Source of the DNA: Zantedeschia hybrid cultivar
Lineage: Eukaryota > Streptophyta > Magnoliopsida > Alismatales > Araceae
DNA: 64,000 bases
NCBI GenBank assembly: GCA_030544215.1
Contig: JARZZO010000014.1
Coordinates: forward strand, 39,213,734-39,277,733
Direction: 5' to 3'
Positions 10,976-23,819 of this stretch are shown piece after piece. Within the stretch, counting starts at the first letter, position 1. Every line of letters begins with the position of its first letter. The notes beneath the pieces were generated by a model. It saw nothing but the letters and a program-made list of their open reading frames with translations, ran no database searches and was not told the origin of the DNA. The position numbers were made by a program, and so were the translations under genes.

Positions 10976-12155
10976 TCCCAAAATAATATTTTTCCTGAGA
11001 AAAGAATTTGTCGTTTTCACTTTTAGTCCATCTTTTCGAAAGTTGATTAGTCACCTTGTAATTGACAATATGAGCATACCAAGGTGCAACAGTGTGAGAA
11101 ATGGTCAGTCGATGCTCATCAGGAAAGGAATCAGTGATTGGTGTACTTTCAGAGATCGGAATTCGGGATAGGTGGTCAGCTACCACATTCTCATAACCCT
11201 TCTTATCCCGAATTTCCAAATCAATTTCCCAAAGGAGTAAGATCCAGCTAATAAGCCTAGGCTTTGCATCCTTCTTGGTCAACAGGTATTTCAGAGCTAA
11301 GTGATCAGAATAGATTATGACTTTTGCCCCTAAAAGATAAGATCTGAATTTTTCTAGGGCAAAAACCACGGCTAATAGTTCCTTTTCTGTGGAGGTATAA
11401 TTCATTTGAGCATCTGCAAGGGTGCGACTTGCATAATATATCATCACGGGACACTTGTTGATTATTTGTCCCAAAACTACACCGATAGCATAATCAGAGG
11501 CATCGCACATGATTTCGAAGGGTAAAGACCAATCAGGAGATTGAAGAATCGGGGCTTTGGTCAAAGATTCCTTCAGAGAATTAAATGCCTTGATGCAAGA
11601 TTCATCCATTTGGAAAGGGACATCCTTAGCTAGGAGAAGAGTTAGAGGCCGGGTAATTTGAGAGAAATTGTGGATAAACCGGCGATAGAAACCGGCATGG
11701 CCAAGGAATGAACGGATCTGTTTGACCGAGGTGGGAGAAGGAACATTGGATATGAGATCGATCTTAGCTTTATCTACCTCTATCCCCCTTTCAGACACAA
11801 TGTGGCCTAGAACAATGCCCTCTCGAACCATAAAATGGCTCTTTTCCCAGCTAATTATCAGATTGGTGTCTATGCATCGTGCTAGCACCTGTTTAAGATT
11901 TTCCAGGCAATTTTCAAAAGAGTCCCCGAAGATTGAGAAATCATCCATGAAAACTTCGAGGAATTCTCCCACCATATCAGAGAAGATAGCCATCATGCAC
12001 CGTTGAAATGTGGCTGGTGCGTTGCATAATCCAAATGGCATTCTCCTAAAAGCAAACGTGCCATAAGGACACGTGAAGGTAGTCTTTTCTTGATCTTCCG
12101 GGTAAATAGCCACTTGATTGTACCCGGAGTACCAATCTAAAAAGCAAAAGTACTT
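10976..12155 (-). pseudogene. Gypsy C reverse transcriptase C-half and RNase H
   Basis: It continues the RT: CPYGTFAFRRMPFGLCNAP, then the catalytic FMDDFSIFG box, the thumb region, and RNase H with CDASDYAIG, TEKELLAVVFALEKF, YSDHLALKYLL and VADHLSRIP. Together these copy element RNA to DNA and remove the RNA strand. A TAG codon at about 12156-12158, where D reads His after LSG, separates it from the gag-protease-RT frame upstream. The frame then runs about 1.1 kb to the single-base deletion near 10978. All catalytic aspartates looked for are present. Confidence 0.9.
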
Positions 12156-15100
12156 CTAGCCCGATAACTTTTCCAGAATCTGATCCATGAATGGAAGTGG
12201 AAAGTGATCCTTTTTAGTCATGAGATTCAGCTTTCGGTAATCAATGCACACTCTCCATCCCGTGGTGAGCCTAGTGGATACCTCTTCTCCATGATCATTC
12301 TTGATAACTGTTAATCCAGATTTCTTGGGTACCACTTGGGTTGGGCTGACCCATTTACTGTCTGATATTGGGTAAATGATACCCGCATCCAGCCATTTCA
12401 CAACTTCCTTCTTCACCACTTCCTTCATATTGGGGTTAAGCCGCCTTTGCATCTCCCAACTGGGCTTAGAATTCTCTTCCATATAGATGTGATGCATGCA
12501 AATGGACGGGCTAATTCCCTTTAAATCTGCCACCGACCATTCGATAGCACCCTTGTGGTCTTTGAGGACCTCGGTTAATTGGGCCTCCTGCGGCGATGTG
12601 AGATTTGCCGCAATGATGACCGGGAGAGTTTGGTCCGGACCCAAAAAGATATACTTGAGAGACTCAGGTAATGGTTTGAGTTCAAGCTTAGGAGGGTCCT
12701 CTAAAGATGGCAAAGCGTGCTCAGATTGTAAAACTGGTAAAGGTTCAACTTTGGGCCAAGATGTTAATGGGTCGGGCGAATCTTTTAAGATATTGACTTC
12801 TTCCAAAAGGTCATGTATGAACATCTCATTTTCTTCAACCAAATTATCCAAGACATCAATAGTATGACATTCTTTTTCATGATCTGGGTATTGAGATGCT
12901 TTGAAGACATTAATCTGGACCTTTTGACCCCCAAATGAAATGTCCATTATGCGAGTTTCCCAGTTTCTATTAGCTTTGGCAGTGGCTAAGAATGGACAAC
13001 CTAGGATGATCGGAGTGTGAATGAGTTCCTCAGGTAATGCCATATCCAGAATAAGAAAATCCACGGGAAAATAACAATCATGAACCTTCATAATAACATC
13101 CTCAATTAATCCCCGTGGAGTTTTCACAGACCTATCAGCCAACTGCAAGATGATGGGTGTGGGCTTTAATTCCCCAATATCAAATTTCTCATAAATGACT
13201 GTTGGCAATAGATTCACACTAGCACCTAGATCCAATAAAGCTCTATCAAATGTAACTCCAGCTAAGTCACATGAAATTAGAGGTGCTCCAGGATCCTTTA
13301 ACTTCTTGGGTAAATGATTCATCACAATTGCACTAACATCCTCGGAAAGCCGAACCTTTTCGGGTGCCATTCTAGATTCTCTTCGTGGAGTACATAATTC
13401 CTTGAGAAACTTAGCATAAGCTGGCACATGCTTGATAGCATCGAGGAGTGGAATATTAATTTGGACTTGTTTGAACAAATCCAACAACTCCTCATTCTGG
13501 GCCAGTTTCTTCCTGGTATTGGGCTTAGCTAACAAGGCATTAGGAAATGGCACCCTAGGTTTATAAGAACTTGGGCCTTCATCTATCTTCCCTTTTCCTT
13601 TCAGATCCTCCTTCAACTTCTCCATGATGGGTTCATCTTCACTCTCACTTTCAATTTCCTGAGGCCCATCAGTAGAACCTTTGGCTAACTCTCCATCTGC
13701 ATGTGGTTTTTCTAAACTTCTCCCAATCCTAAGGGCTGAAATGGCTTTAGCATTCTCCAATTGTGGCCCTTTAGGTTGTGGTAACGGGCCAGGCTGAGGT
13801 AAAAGGCCCGATTGCTGCGGAAAACCCGGAGGTTGATTCCTTGGATTGGCAATGGGTTGACTAGGAAGTTGACCAACTTCTCTTCTCATCGTAGCCTCAG
13901 CTAGTTGGCCCATTTGACTTTCCAACTTAGCAATGGATTGTTGCTGGGTCAAAATCAGTTGTTGGAGTTGAGTGAATTTGTCATCAAAGTTGGGCTGAGG
14001 AGGTTGTGGATAAGTGGGTGGAGGATGGTATTGGGTTGGCTGTCCAGATTGGAATGAATGATAGTGGGCCGGTTGGCCTGATGGATACTGGGCCGGTTGA
14101 GAAAACTGGGCTTGAGATCCCCTAGCCTGAACATTTCCATAGAAATTAGATTGCCGTTGGAATAAATTCTGTGGCTTTTGGGCTTGATGCATGGGAGGAT
14201 TGGACATTGGTAGTGGGGCCTGCTGATTCTTCCAAGAGAAATTAGGGTGGTTTCTCCTGCCAGGATTGTAAGTATTTGAGAATGGATCGTTATTGGGCCT
14301 GGAGAATCCCTGGGCAGCCTGAACTTGTTCTTGAATGAATGGTGGAAGTTGGGCCGCAGTTGGGCATTCATTCACTTGATGGGTTGGACTTGCGCATAAG
14401 GCGCAAATGTCATGATTAGCAGAAGATGGGCCTTCATATGGATTAGATTGTATTGGGTAAGTAGGCTCTTGCTTATTTAAGGTCAAGAGTTGGTCTAATT
14501 TCTGGGCCAAGATGTCTACCTTATCCAATTTCTGATTAATCAGATTTATGTCCATTCTAGATTCGGGTTCTCCACGGGCCTTAAGTTCATACATTCCAGT
14601 CTGTTTAGATGGCCCAACAGACCTTTCATAAGATGATAATGAGGCATGATTGATGGAATTTTCACTTAACATCTCAAACAGATCATAGGCCTCATCTTCA
14701 TTTTTCATCATAAATGCCCCTCCACATGAAGCATCCACCATCTGTCTGAACTGTTCAGACAATCCTTCATAGAATGCCTGGATAATTTGCCATTTTGAAA
14801 GCCTATGATGAGGGCATTTTCTAAGCAATTCTTTCAGTCTTTCCCAAGATTCATGGATCAATTCCCCGGGAGTTTGGGTAAAACTCGTGATGGCCCTTCT
14901 CATGGTATTGGTCCGCCCGATGGGATAGAACTTCTTGAGAAATTCTTTCTGCATCTCTTCCCATGTCCTAATGGGCCTTCCTATAGTTCCCAACCAATAT
15001 TTAGCCTTGTCCTTTAATGAAAAGGGAAATAAGGTCAATTTAAGGCCACCATCGGTGAAATTCTGGATCTTCACCGTGGAACAGATTTCTAGAAATTCAT

Positions 15101-15377
15101 CCAGATGCTTATAAGGATCTTCATTAGTATTCCCATAAAAGGATGGGAGCATCTGAATGGTGCTAGATTTGATTTCATATTGATTGGCTGGATTCTGAGG
15201 AAGATGAATACATGATGAAGGTTGATATCGATTTGGAATGAAATAGTCCTTCATTTGCTTTGGTGGGTCCTGATTATCAGCCATTGGATCTTGTTGTGGA
15301 TTTCTTTGATGTAGGATTCTTTCTATTTCAGCAAGTGGTCCTAGAAGGTTAGGGTTTTGAGATCTCCTACCTTGCAT
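12156..15377 (-). pseudogene. Gypsy C gag, protease and RT N-terminus (1,073 codons)
   Basis: The start is an ATG at 15377 (MQGRRSQNPN), the first Met after the primer site and leader. Gag (about residues 1-400) has the retrotransposon capsid motif WEEMQKEFLKKFYP and one CCHC knuckle, CALCASPTHQVNEC, followed by a long Gln/Pro-rich stretch (about 355-560). The protease lies near residues 690-780 with active-site variant LLDLGAS and ILGCPFLATA. RT begins near 960 (KWVSPTQVVPKKSG, WRVCIDYRKLN). Capsid, maturation and copying functions are known for the family. The frame ends at a premature TAG inside RT. Gag and pol share one frame, as in Athila-type elements. Confidence 0.92.
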
Positions 15378-16150
15378 ACACTAGGACTAATAGAGAGAGG
15401 ATGGATTTGATTATTTTTTTGTTTTCTATTTCTAGTTTTTTTTTTTTTTTTAAATGCAGACACTTTTGACAAACAAATTATCCTAATGATCTAATGTTAA
15501 CCTAGACTCTCTATGTGAATTTTCTTACAAGGTGAATGAAGTCCACCTCAAGTCACAACCACAATCAGTCAACGGCCAGGTAAGAGGTGGGATAGTGGGA
15601 GGCTCCCCCTACTTTCGTAGGGACCTAATTAGAGAACCACTTTCCCGCTTAGGCGTTTGCCTTTTCAACCTCTAGCCTAGACACCGTTGCCAAAAATGGA
15701 GGCAACCCGAGATTTAAACCACTCACGGTGTAAACCCTAGAGGTGTGTTGATGCAATCATAAATGACTTGCTAAAATTGAAACACTTACCTTTCCCCCGC
15801 AATCTTCAACAATTTATGGAAATAACTGTGAAAGGAAACTAACTCATGCTTTCCTAGGATGATGAATGCCTAGCATGGAAGGTTTCTAATCTTGGAAATG
15901 AAGGTTTTTAAATTTGGATGTTTTTCTTTTTGTTTCTTTTTTTTAGTTAATGGAAACCTATCTAAACTAGAAACTACAAAAATGGAAACTAACTAGAATA
16001 AGGAAATTGAAACATAGAAAGTTGGAACACACTTACCATGATTTCACTTTTTTTTTTTTTTTCAATTTACCTGCAAAAATAAGAAAAATAAGGTTAGCTA
16101 AAGGATAATTACACTAAATCCAAGATAATCAAAATTAAAAATCTAACTCT
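15378..16150 (-). other. Gypsy C 5' leader
   Basis: Noncoding sequence between primer site and gag ATG, with several homopolymer T runs. It matches the leader of D (29448-30368) but lacks about 160 bp present there at roughly 29795-29960. No gene seen. Confidence 0.75.
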
Positions 16151-16165
16151 CCGGCAACGGCGCCA
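16151..16165 (-). other. Primer binding site, gypsy C
   Basis: The minus strand reads TGGCGCCGTTGCCGG, complementary to the 3' end of plant tRNA-Asp including its CCA. It lies 5 bp inside the 5' LTR. Confidence 0.9.
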
Positions 16166-16170
16166 AAAAT

Positions 16171-18029
16171 TGATCTTTCCAAATTGTGCGTCGTTAAACA
16201 CTCATGAAAACGTTCAATCTAAATTTATCCGGCTCACTCAAATCAGATTTTGGAAATTAATAGTGATGAGTCCGAGTCGATCCACAGGGTGATAGAATTT
16301 TAATTTTGAGAACTTTGGAATTTAGTTAATCTAAAAATATGTGAAACTTTAAGTAAACTAATTACTTATTTAAACTAGAATTAACTTAACTAATGTTCCT
16401 AAGAATATAATTACTTAAATTAAACAAATCCTTTTTTTTTCTTTTCTTTTTCAGAAATTAAACACAAACACATATATAAAAAATAATAAGAACAATAAAA
16501 AAAAATTATAACAAAAACATTGAAATTTAACTATGTGGAACTTATTAATTATCTAAAAATTACGAAACAAATTACAACATTATAATTTAATATTCTTAAA
16601 CTAAATAAACAAAATATCAAATAACAAATAATTAATCCTAAACAATTAAACTAATTCTACACTACTGGAGAAGAGAGAGAACGGAATAACAATCTGTTTG
16701 GGATTTTGCTGGCGCAGTGGAGCGACGCTGGAAGAGCTTGCTGGGCAGGAGGAAACCGTGAAGCTGCTGGCTGGCTTCAACGGGTGCATGCACGTGGATG
16801 TGTTGGCGGTGGAGCTTGAGGCAGCTGGCTTTGCACGTGGAGAAGCTTGATGAAGAAGCTGCACGTGCATGCGCTGGAACTTGCTGGGTTGCTTGCATGC
16901 ATGCGCCGCTGGGAGGTGGTTGGTGCGTGGAGGACTTCAAGCATGCGTGGAGGACTTCAAGCATGCATGGAGGAGCTGTTGGCAACGTGGACTTGCTGGC
17001 CGATGAAGCTGCCGGCAACGTGGAGAAGCTTGCCGGCTGGTGCTTCGCCGCAGACTGGAAAGCGTGGATGGCCGCACTGCTGGTGCGCTGGTGGAGCAGG
17101 TGGATGGAGGCTGGCGGCTTCACCGAATGTTGCCGCGCGTGGGGGTGTCCGAGAGAGGGAGCTGTAGAGGTTGGAGAGAAAGAAAGAGAGAATCCGAGAG
17201 AGGGAGAATACCGGAGAGAGGGAGAGAAAGAGGGAGTTGCGTGGGAGGAGAAAGAGGGAGAGTCCGAGAGATAGAACAGAGGGAGAGCTGCGGAGGGAGA
17301 GAGAGAGTACCGGAGAGAGGGCTTGTTGGAGAGAAACCGAGAGAGAGCAGAGACGGAGAGAGGAAGAGAGGGTTGCGGGGGAGGTGAGAGAGGAGCGAGT
17401 GCTGGGAAGAGAGGAGGAGGGCTGCGGGGGAGAGGGTGAAATATATAGAGAGGAAAAGAGACGTGGGAAAGGAAACTGGAGAGAAGGGAGGAAATCGACG
17501 GACAGAGAAAAGGAAACAGAGAGATTTTCTTTATTTTGGGAGGGAAACTTTTTTAAAAAAAGAAAGTGGGGGAAGGGAAAGTGACGGGTCTTTCTTGGAT
17601 TTTTCGGGTAAGAATTTGGGTAGTATTAGGACCTCAAATGACGTTTTTACCCCTACTTTAATCTTTTGGACAAAATGACGTCGAATTTATCGAAATTCGA
17701 ACACTAGACCTCCCCTAAATTTCCGGAAACTCCACTAGCTACACTGCATCATCGGCATGTCCTGTTCACATAAAATAAATATAAATTAGCACATTATCAT
17801 AAAAATATCATCATATTTATTTATTTCGTCTCGGTTTTGTCGAAAAACCCACTTATTCGCTATACTCCTTTAATCACATGAAATGACGATGTTTTTAAGT
17901 CAGAATTTGACGAAATTGGTACCGTTGGACTTGGTACACAATTATCTATCCTTCCATGCTATTTTGCAGATAAAAACATGAGTATGATGCATATGATTAC
18001 CCTTAAATGATCAATTTAACACTTTATCA
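16171..18029 (-). repeat. Gypsy C 5' LTR (1,859 bp)
   Basis: It pairs with the LTR at 4475-6299 and shares the TGATC...TTATCA ends. It contains a 70-bp segment (around 17838-17907) missing from the 3' LTR and has one 32-bp unit fewer near 17000. A TATA-like CTATATAT lies on the minus strand at about 17441-17447. Confidence 0.93.
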
Positions 18030-18245
18030 TCCTCCGACTAGGAACAATTAAGAATATGTGTGTTTAAGTGATCAGTCTCATTAGTATGATCTCATCATAA
18101 TCTGATCACTATAGCACATATTCACGGACTTCATTATGAAACGAGAATTAATGCGATTTACACATAATGAATATTATGCCATTATATTAATAAATGAACG
18201 AGATTTACATAGTTAGATTGGCTTGAAGGCCACCTAAAACTAACA
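18030..18245 (-). repeat. Copia B 3' LTR, inner part
   Basis: It resumes the LTR interrupted at 4474, beginning with the TCCTC duplication, and ends at TAACA (18245), the complement of the LTR start TGTTAG. A polypurine tract follows. Confidence 0.9.
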
Positions 18246-18256
18246 ATCTCCCACTT
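18246..18256 (-). other. Polypurine tract of copia B
   Basis: The minus strand reads AAGTGGGAGAT immediately before the LTR start, identical to the tract of copia A. Confidence 0.88.
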
Positions 18257-20606
18257 GGACTAAAGCCAATCACCTTTATATAATAAGCCTATAGACTCTA
18301 GGTGACGCTCAAACACAATTTGAGCCAACGGCTTTGTCAGTGGATCTGTTACATTGTCGACGGATGGAACTCTTTCCACTACTACATCTCCTCTAGATAA
18401 GATGAAAGCGCCTTAGAATATCTTTCGATTTCTGATGAGACCACAGCTCTTTCACTTGTGCAATAGTCCCATTGTTGTCGCACAACAGCGGAACATTATC
18501 AAGGATACCGGGAACTATGTCAAGGTCGGTGATGAACTTCTTCAACCACACTATTTCCTTGGCGGCTTTAGCTGCAGCGATGTACTCAGCTTCAGTCGTC
18601 GAATCTGCAGTATTTACTTGCTTGGAACTCTTCCAGCACACTGCGCCTCCGTTCAAAGTAAACACGAATCCAGATGTAGACTTACTATCATCTGGATCCG
18701 ACTAGAAACTCGAGTTAGTAAAGCCCCGCAGTTTCAAGTCACCTCCTCCATAGACAAGAAACATATCCTTAGTTCTTCTCAAGTACTTAAGGATACATTT
18801 CACTGCCTTCCAGTGCTCTTTGCCTGGATCAGCCTGAAATCTGCTCGTAACACTTAGAGCAAATACAACATCAGGCCGTGTACATAGCATGGCATACATA
18901 ATAGATCCTATGGTAGAGGCATAGGGTATTCTATCCATGAATGCCCTCTCTCCAGGAGTCTTAGGAGACTGCTCCTTTGAGAGACTAATTCCATGTCATC
19001 GGTATGAGACCTCTCTTGGAATTTTCCATGCCAAACCTTTTGACTATGGTATCTATATACAAGGATTGGGTCATTCCAAGCATCCTCTTTGATCTATCTC
19101 TATAGATCCGTATTTCTAATACGTAGGATGCTTCTCCCAAATCCTTCATGGAGAAGTTTTTCGACAGCCAAATCTTTACTGATGACATCATAGCTACATC
19201 ATTCCCAATGAGTAGTATGTCATCTACGTAAAGAACTAGAAAAGTGACTGCACTCCCACTGGTCTTCTTATACACACAAGGCTCATCTTCATTCTTAATG
19301 AAGTCATAAGACTTGACAGCCTCGTCAAATCTTATGTTCCAGCTCCGGGAAGCCTGCTTCAGTCCATAAATGGACCTCTGAAGCTTGCACACTTTATCTG
19401 GAGATTCTTTGGATATGAAACCTTCTGGTTGTATCATATACACCTCTTCCTCAAGGTTACCATTGAGGAAGGCAGTCTTCACATCCATCTGCCAGATTTC
19501 ATAATCAAAATGTGCAGCAATGTCAAGCAGAACTCTGATCGACTTTATCATGGCAACTGGTTAGAAAGTATCATCATAGTCGATTCCTTGCTTTTGACGA
19601 TATCCCTTTGCCACCAACCTTGCCTTATAAGTGTCGATCCGTCCATCAGCACCGATCTTTCTCTTAAAGATCCACTTGCAACCGATGGGTACAATACCCT
19701 CGGGCAAGTCCTCCAAGTTCCAAACTTGGTTAGTGTACATGGACTGGATTTCTGAGTTCATAGCTTCTCGCCATTTCTCGGCTTCTGGGCCTTCTTTGGC
19801 CTCCTGGTAGGTTTTAGGATCATCATCCTCATTATATTCTACCTTAGACTCATCTTCAGCGATATTTCCCACATATCGTTCGGGTAGTCTAGATAATCTA
19901 CCAGATTTTTGAGGCTCATATGTGTGTACCTGAACAGATTCAGGAACTGATATCTCATCTGATGATAATGCAGCTGTTTGGGGATCTAGAACCTCTTCTA
20001 GTATTATTTTACTCCCACTGTCCTCCTGGAGAAGGTATTCCTCTTCCAGGAAGACAGATTTCCTGGCGACGAACACCTTTCGTTCATTAGAATGGAAAAA
20101 ATAGTATCCAAAGGTTTCCTTTGGATATCCCACAAACCTGCATTTATTAGTTCGTGATTCCAGCTTGTCTGGATCATGCCTCTTTACATGAGCAGGACAA
20201 CTCCAGACTTTAACATGTTTAAATTTTGGTTTCCTGCCTTTCCATATCTCATATATAGTAGAGGCCACAGACTTGCTGGGTACTCTATTCAGTAGGTATA
20301 CTGCTGACTCTAGAGCATACCCCCAGAGGGACACTGGTAATCCCGAAAAGCTCATCATGGATCGCACCATGTCCAACAAGGTGCGATTCCTCCTTTCTGA
20401 TACACCATTCATCTGTGGTGTATATGGAGGGGTTAGCTGAGAAAGGATACCATTATCCTTTAAGAATTGTATGAAATTAGTACTCAAGTATTCTCCTCCT
20501 CGATCTGATCGAAGAGCTTTAATACCCTTTCCTAACTGCTTCTCTACCTCGTTCTTGAACTCCTTGAACTTCTCAAATGCTTCCGACTTGTACTTCATTA
20601 AGTACA
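18257..20606 (-). pseudogene. Copia B integrase (C-half), reverse transcriptase and RNase H
   Basis: Reading from 20606 downward: integrase core (LRSDRGGEY with the second Asp; TPQMNGVSERRN with the Glu), the linker, RT start (EAMNSEI, WIFKRK), RT catalytic LYVDDILLIG, the connection and RNase H (TEAEYIAAAKAAKE, LLCDNNGTIAQ). The breaks are a TAA near 19561 in a conserved Ser codon, a 2-nt deletion near 18990, a TAG in place of Gln near 18702 and a 14-nt deletion near 18400 within RNase H. Gypsy D cuts the integrase at 20606; the first integrase part is expected just past 32432. Family functions are cDNA synthesis and integration, lost in this copy. Confidence 0.9.
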
Positions 20607-22624
20607 TGATCGTTCCGAATTGTGCGTCGTTAAACACTCATAAGAACGTTCAATCTAAATTTATTCGGCTCATTTAAATTCAATTTTTGAAAATTAATAA
20701 TGGTGAGTCCGAGTCGATCCACAGGGAATTAAGATTTTAATTTCGAAAACCTTAGATTTTAAAAAAAAAACTGAGAATTTGAATTGATTAATTAACTACC
20801 TAATTAAGTTAAACTAAATTTACGAATTTAACTAACCTAATTTTTTAAAAACACAAATACAACCACCTTTAAAATTGAGAAGAGAGAGAGATTAACAAAA
20901 TATTATAAAAATAACATAACTTCTATGTTAAACTAAACGAGTTTTATGCAACAAGAATTAATTAAACACTAACAACTTAACTTAACTAAACTAAATTAAA
21001 CTAAAGCAAAGTAAAATATGCTATTAATAAAACAAATTGCAACAGAGCGGTGGAAGTAGGAAGGAGGCAAGTGCGGCTGTGCTTGGAGGAGCTCCAGGCT
21101 GGCATGTAGACGTGCAACTGCTGGTGCATGGGCTTCACCGCGTGGAGAGGCTGGCTACATAGGGATGCAACGGATGTAGGCTTGCTGGAGCTGCGGACTG
21201 GTGTGTGGAGGATGCGATTGTTGTTGACGCTGGATGCTTGAGCTTGGAGGGACGTGCCTGCATGCATGCAGGCGTGCATGCGCTGGAAGCACGTGGAGAT
21301 CGGCGGCTTCACCGGACGTTGCCGCATGTGGGAGCAGCTGTTAGTGCGCCGGGTGCAGCGCATGGGGGGGCCGGTTGCTGGTGGAGGTGTTGCCGCTGGT
21401 GCTCAGAGGAGGTGCTGGCTTGCATGCGTGGAGAAGGGCTTCACCAAGCGTGCATGCATGCGGGTGGAGCTGGAGGATGCTAGAGGCCGGCGGTTGGTGC
21501 AGGCTTCAACGAGCATGCGCGTGGGCGGCACGTGCAAGATGCTAGCTGGTGCTTGGACCTGCATGCATGCGCTGGAGCTCGGGCGTTGCCAGAGGAGATG
21601 TTGGCTAGTGGAGCTGTTGGCTGGGTGGTGGAGAGATCGAGAGAGAGAAAGAGAGAAACCGAGAGAACAGAGAGGGAGGACGAGAGAAACCGGAGAGAGG
21701 AAGAGAGAGAGAGGGAGTTTACGGGTGAAGGAGAGAGGTAGAGAAGTAAGAAGGCTGCGGATGGAGGAAAAGAAGAATAAGGAGAATCCGAGAGAAAGCA
21801 AAGGAGAGAGGTGTGTGGGAGCCGACGGCTGGTGGAAGGAGACAGAGAGGAGAGAGAACCGTGAGAGAGAGAGAACCGGAGAGAGGGAGAGAGGTTTACG
21901 GGAGAGAAGAGAGAGAGGGCGTGTGGGAGAGGTTGCTGGAAAACGGCCCCGCAGGAGGAATAGAAGAGAGATATATATAAGAAGAGGGATTTGTGGGAAA
22001 GAGAGAGAGGGTTTAAAATGAAGAAAGGAAGGGATGCGGTTGGGAAATTGGAGAGAAGGAAGGAAATAGAGGGTTTTGGGAAACTCCAGAGAAAGAAGGA
22101 ATCAGAGGGTCTTTTTAAAGAGTAGGGAAGGAAGGTGTCTTGTTTTAAAAAAAAGAAAGTGGACTTTAGGAAGGCGGCTGGCCCTTCTTGGGTTCTTCTT
22201 GTCCGTGGAATTAGGGCAACACTAGGGCCTCAAATGACGTTTTTATCCCTGCTTTAATCTTTTGGACAAAATAACGTCGAATTTATCGAAATTCGAACCC
22301 TAGACCTCCCCCAAATTTCCGGAGACTCCACCAGCTGCACTGCATCATCGGCATGTCCTGTTCACATAAAATAAATATAAATTAGCACATTATCATAAAA
22401 ATATCATTATTATTATTTATTTAGTCTCGATTTTGTCGAAAAACTGCAAATGCGCTATACTCCACTAATCACATGAAATGACGATGTTTTTAAGTCAGAA
22501 TTTGCCGAAATTGGTACCGTTGGACTTGGTACGCAATTATCTATCATTTCATGCTATTTTACAGATAAAAACATGAGTATGATGCATATGATTGACTTTA
22601 AATGATCAATTTAACACTTTATCA
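20607..22624 (-). repeat. Gypsy D 3' LTR (2,018 bp)
   Basis: TGATCGTTCCG...TTATCA ends. It shares the conserved start and end blocks with C's LTRs, including GAGTCCGAGTCGATCCACAG near 20705, but differs strongly in the GC-rich (21060-21620) and GA-rich (21630-22110) middle. Multiple GCATGC palindromes occur near 21260-21290 and 21450-21560. Open frames inside it (for example 21254-22021) result from base composition. Confidence 0.92.
21971..21980 (-). promoter_or_regulatory. Putative TATA box, gypsy D 3' LTR
   Basis: The minus strand reads TTATATATAT beside the CT-rich tract. It is conserved in the 5' LTR at 31774-31783 and positioned as in element C. Confidence 0.5.
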
Positions 22625-23819
22625 CACCCCCCAACTTACTCATTGCTAGTCCCTTAGCAATGCAAATAAGGAAAAGTTTATGACAAACAATGAATTATTA
22701 TGCTTCATTTGTAGTATCTTTCACAAATAATTTAAGTGGTAGCCGATTGGTTAAGCTAAAGTTTTCATATCCCACAATATTTTGATTCACGCCAGGTGAT
22801 TGTGTATGAAAACTGGCACGCTTAGAACTCGTTTCCGACCTTTCTGGTATATTCTTGCCTTTACTACCCTTTAGATAAGACTACCTGGGGAGGAGAAGAG
22901 AATAAAAGATTTTCCGATCAGTTAGCGAGGACCATTTTTCAGTTCCCACCCCGACTCAGTACTTTTCATGATTTGGTCATATTTTTGGTACAATGGACTT
23001 TTTAGCGTGGCTTTTTCATTTCATTGTACTTTTGCTTTTGAGAGTATGTACTTTTTGCCACTCTCTTTGAATTACCTGAGGGGAGGTGCATACTTTTTTC
23101 CACCTACCTTCCTTTAGCTCTTTTAGTGCCTTCTATCGCCTTTAGTGTTTACAACTGTCCATTTTAAATGACTGCCTCTTTTATAGTGCAGAGTGGGACA
23201 GTCCCCTATTACGAATCCTACACATTCCTTTCGTTCAACCCAAAAGAAAAATTAGAATAAGTAGTCTTATCCTTATGGTTAATTTCAGCAATTTTATACT
23301 TTTAAGATATTTCATTTATTCTAAGTTGCCGTGTGTGTGTGAAAATCATCCTGCCGTAGATTTTTGTGAAGTGGGATATTTAAACTTTGAAGGTTCTTTA
23401 ACCAATGTGACAACCAAAAAAACTGATTTGTTTAAGATTTACTTAATGAAACATGATTTTCATGCAATTTTCATAAGATGTGAAAAGAAGTTTTTGAATT
23501 TTTTTTTTTTTGACCATTTTTCAGTGAAAGATATCAGTTTTCTTCAAAAGATTTTCCAATGAATGCATATCAAATTGATTGTCCCACCCCCCAACTTGAT
23601 TGACATTGTCCTCAATGGCATAAAAGATATGAAAAAGATGTCAGCCAGAAGAGAATTGTGAAGGAGAGAAACAACCTGTAATGAAGAGGATGCGACATAC
23701 CCAGGGCGACTGCTGCTCAGGGACCTAAAAGGAAAAAGAAATACAAAAACTGAAGTAAAATATTAGGTTGCCTCCCAATAAGTACTAAGTTTATCGTCTT
23801 CAGCCAGACGGAAGTTCAG
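22625..23819 (-). other. Gypsy D polypurine tract and 3' untranslated region
   Basis: CACCCCCCAAC at 22625-22635 is the complement of the polypurine tract beside the LTR. A hairpin with an 8-bp stem follows at 22641-22662. A second tract-like block (23583-23595) and hairpin (23604-23617) lie about 950 bp further in. No env-like or other gene is present. Confidence 0.75.

Larger units (their letters stand above)
4475..18029 (-). mobile_element. Athila-like Ty3/gypsy element C, full length, reverse
   Basis: Complete minus-strand gypsy element bounded by TGATC...TTATCA LTR ends and a perfect 5-bp target duplication TCCTC (4470-4474 and 18030-18034). Both LTRs, a tRNA-Asp primer site, a gag-pol frame and a 3' polypurine tract are present. 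It is about 13.55 kb including a 2.35-kb solo LTR (E). Removing C rejoins copia B's 3' LTR exactly. The coding region has only one clear stop and one frameshift, and the two LTRs are very similar by eye, so C is among the younger insertions here. The RT context, the tRNA-Asp primer and the absence of a chromodomain favour the Athila lineage, which is an inference. Confidence 0.93.

Noticed and set aside
16148..16166. tRNA-Asp gene fragment
   Set aside because: Only the 3' end complement is present, at the exact primer site next to the LTR; the rest of a tRNA is absent. The same holds at 30369-30386 and 34294-34307.
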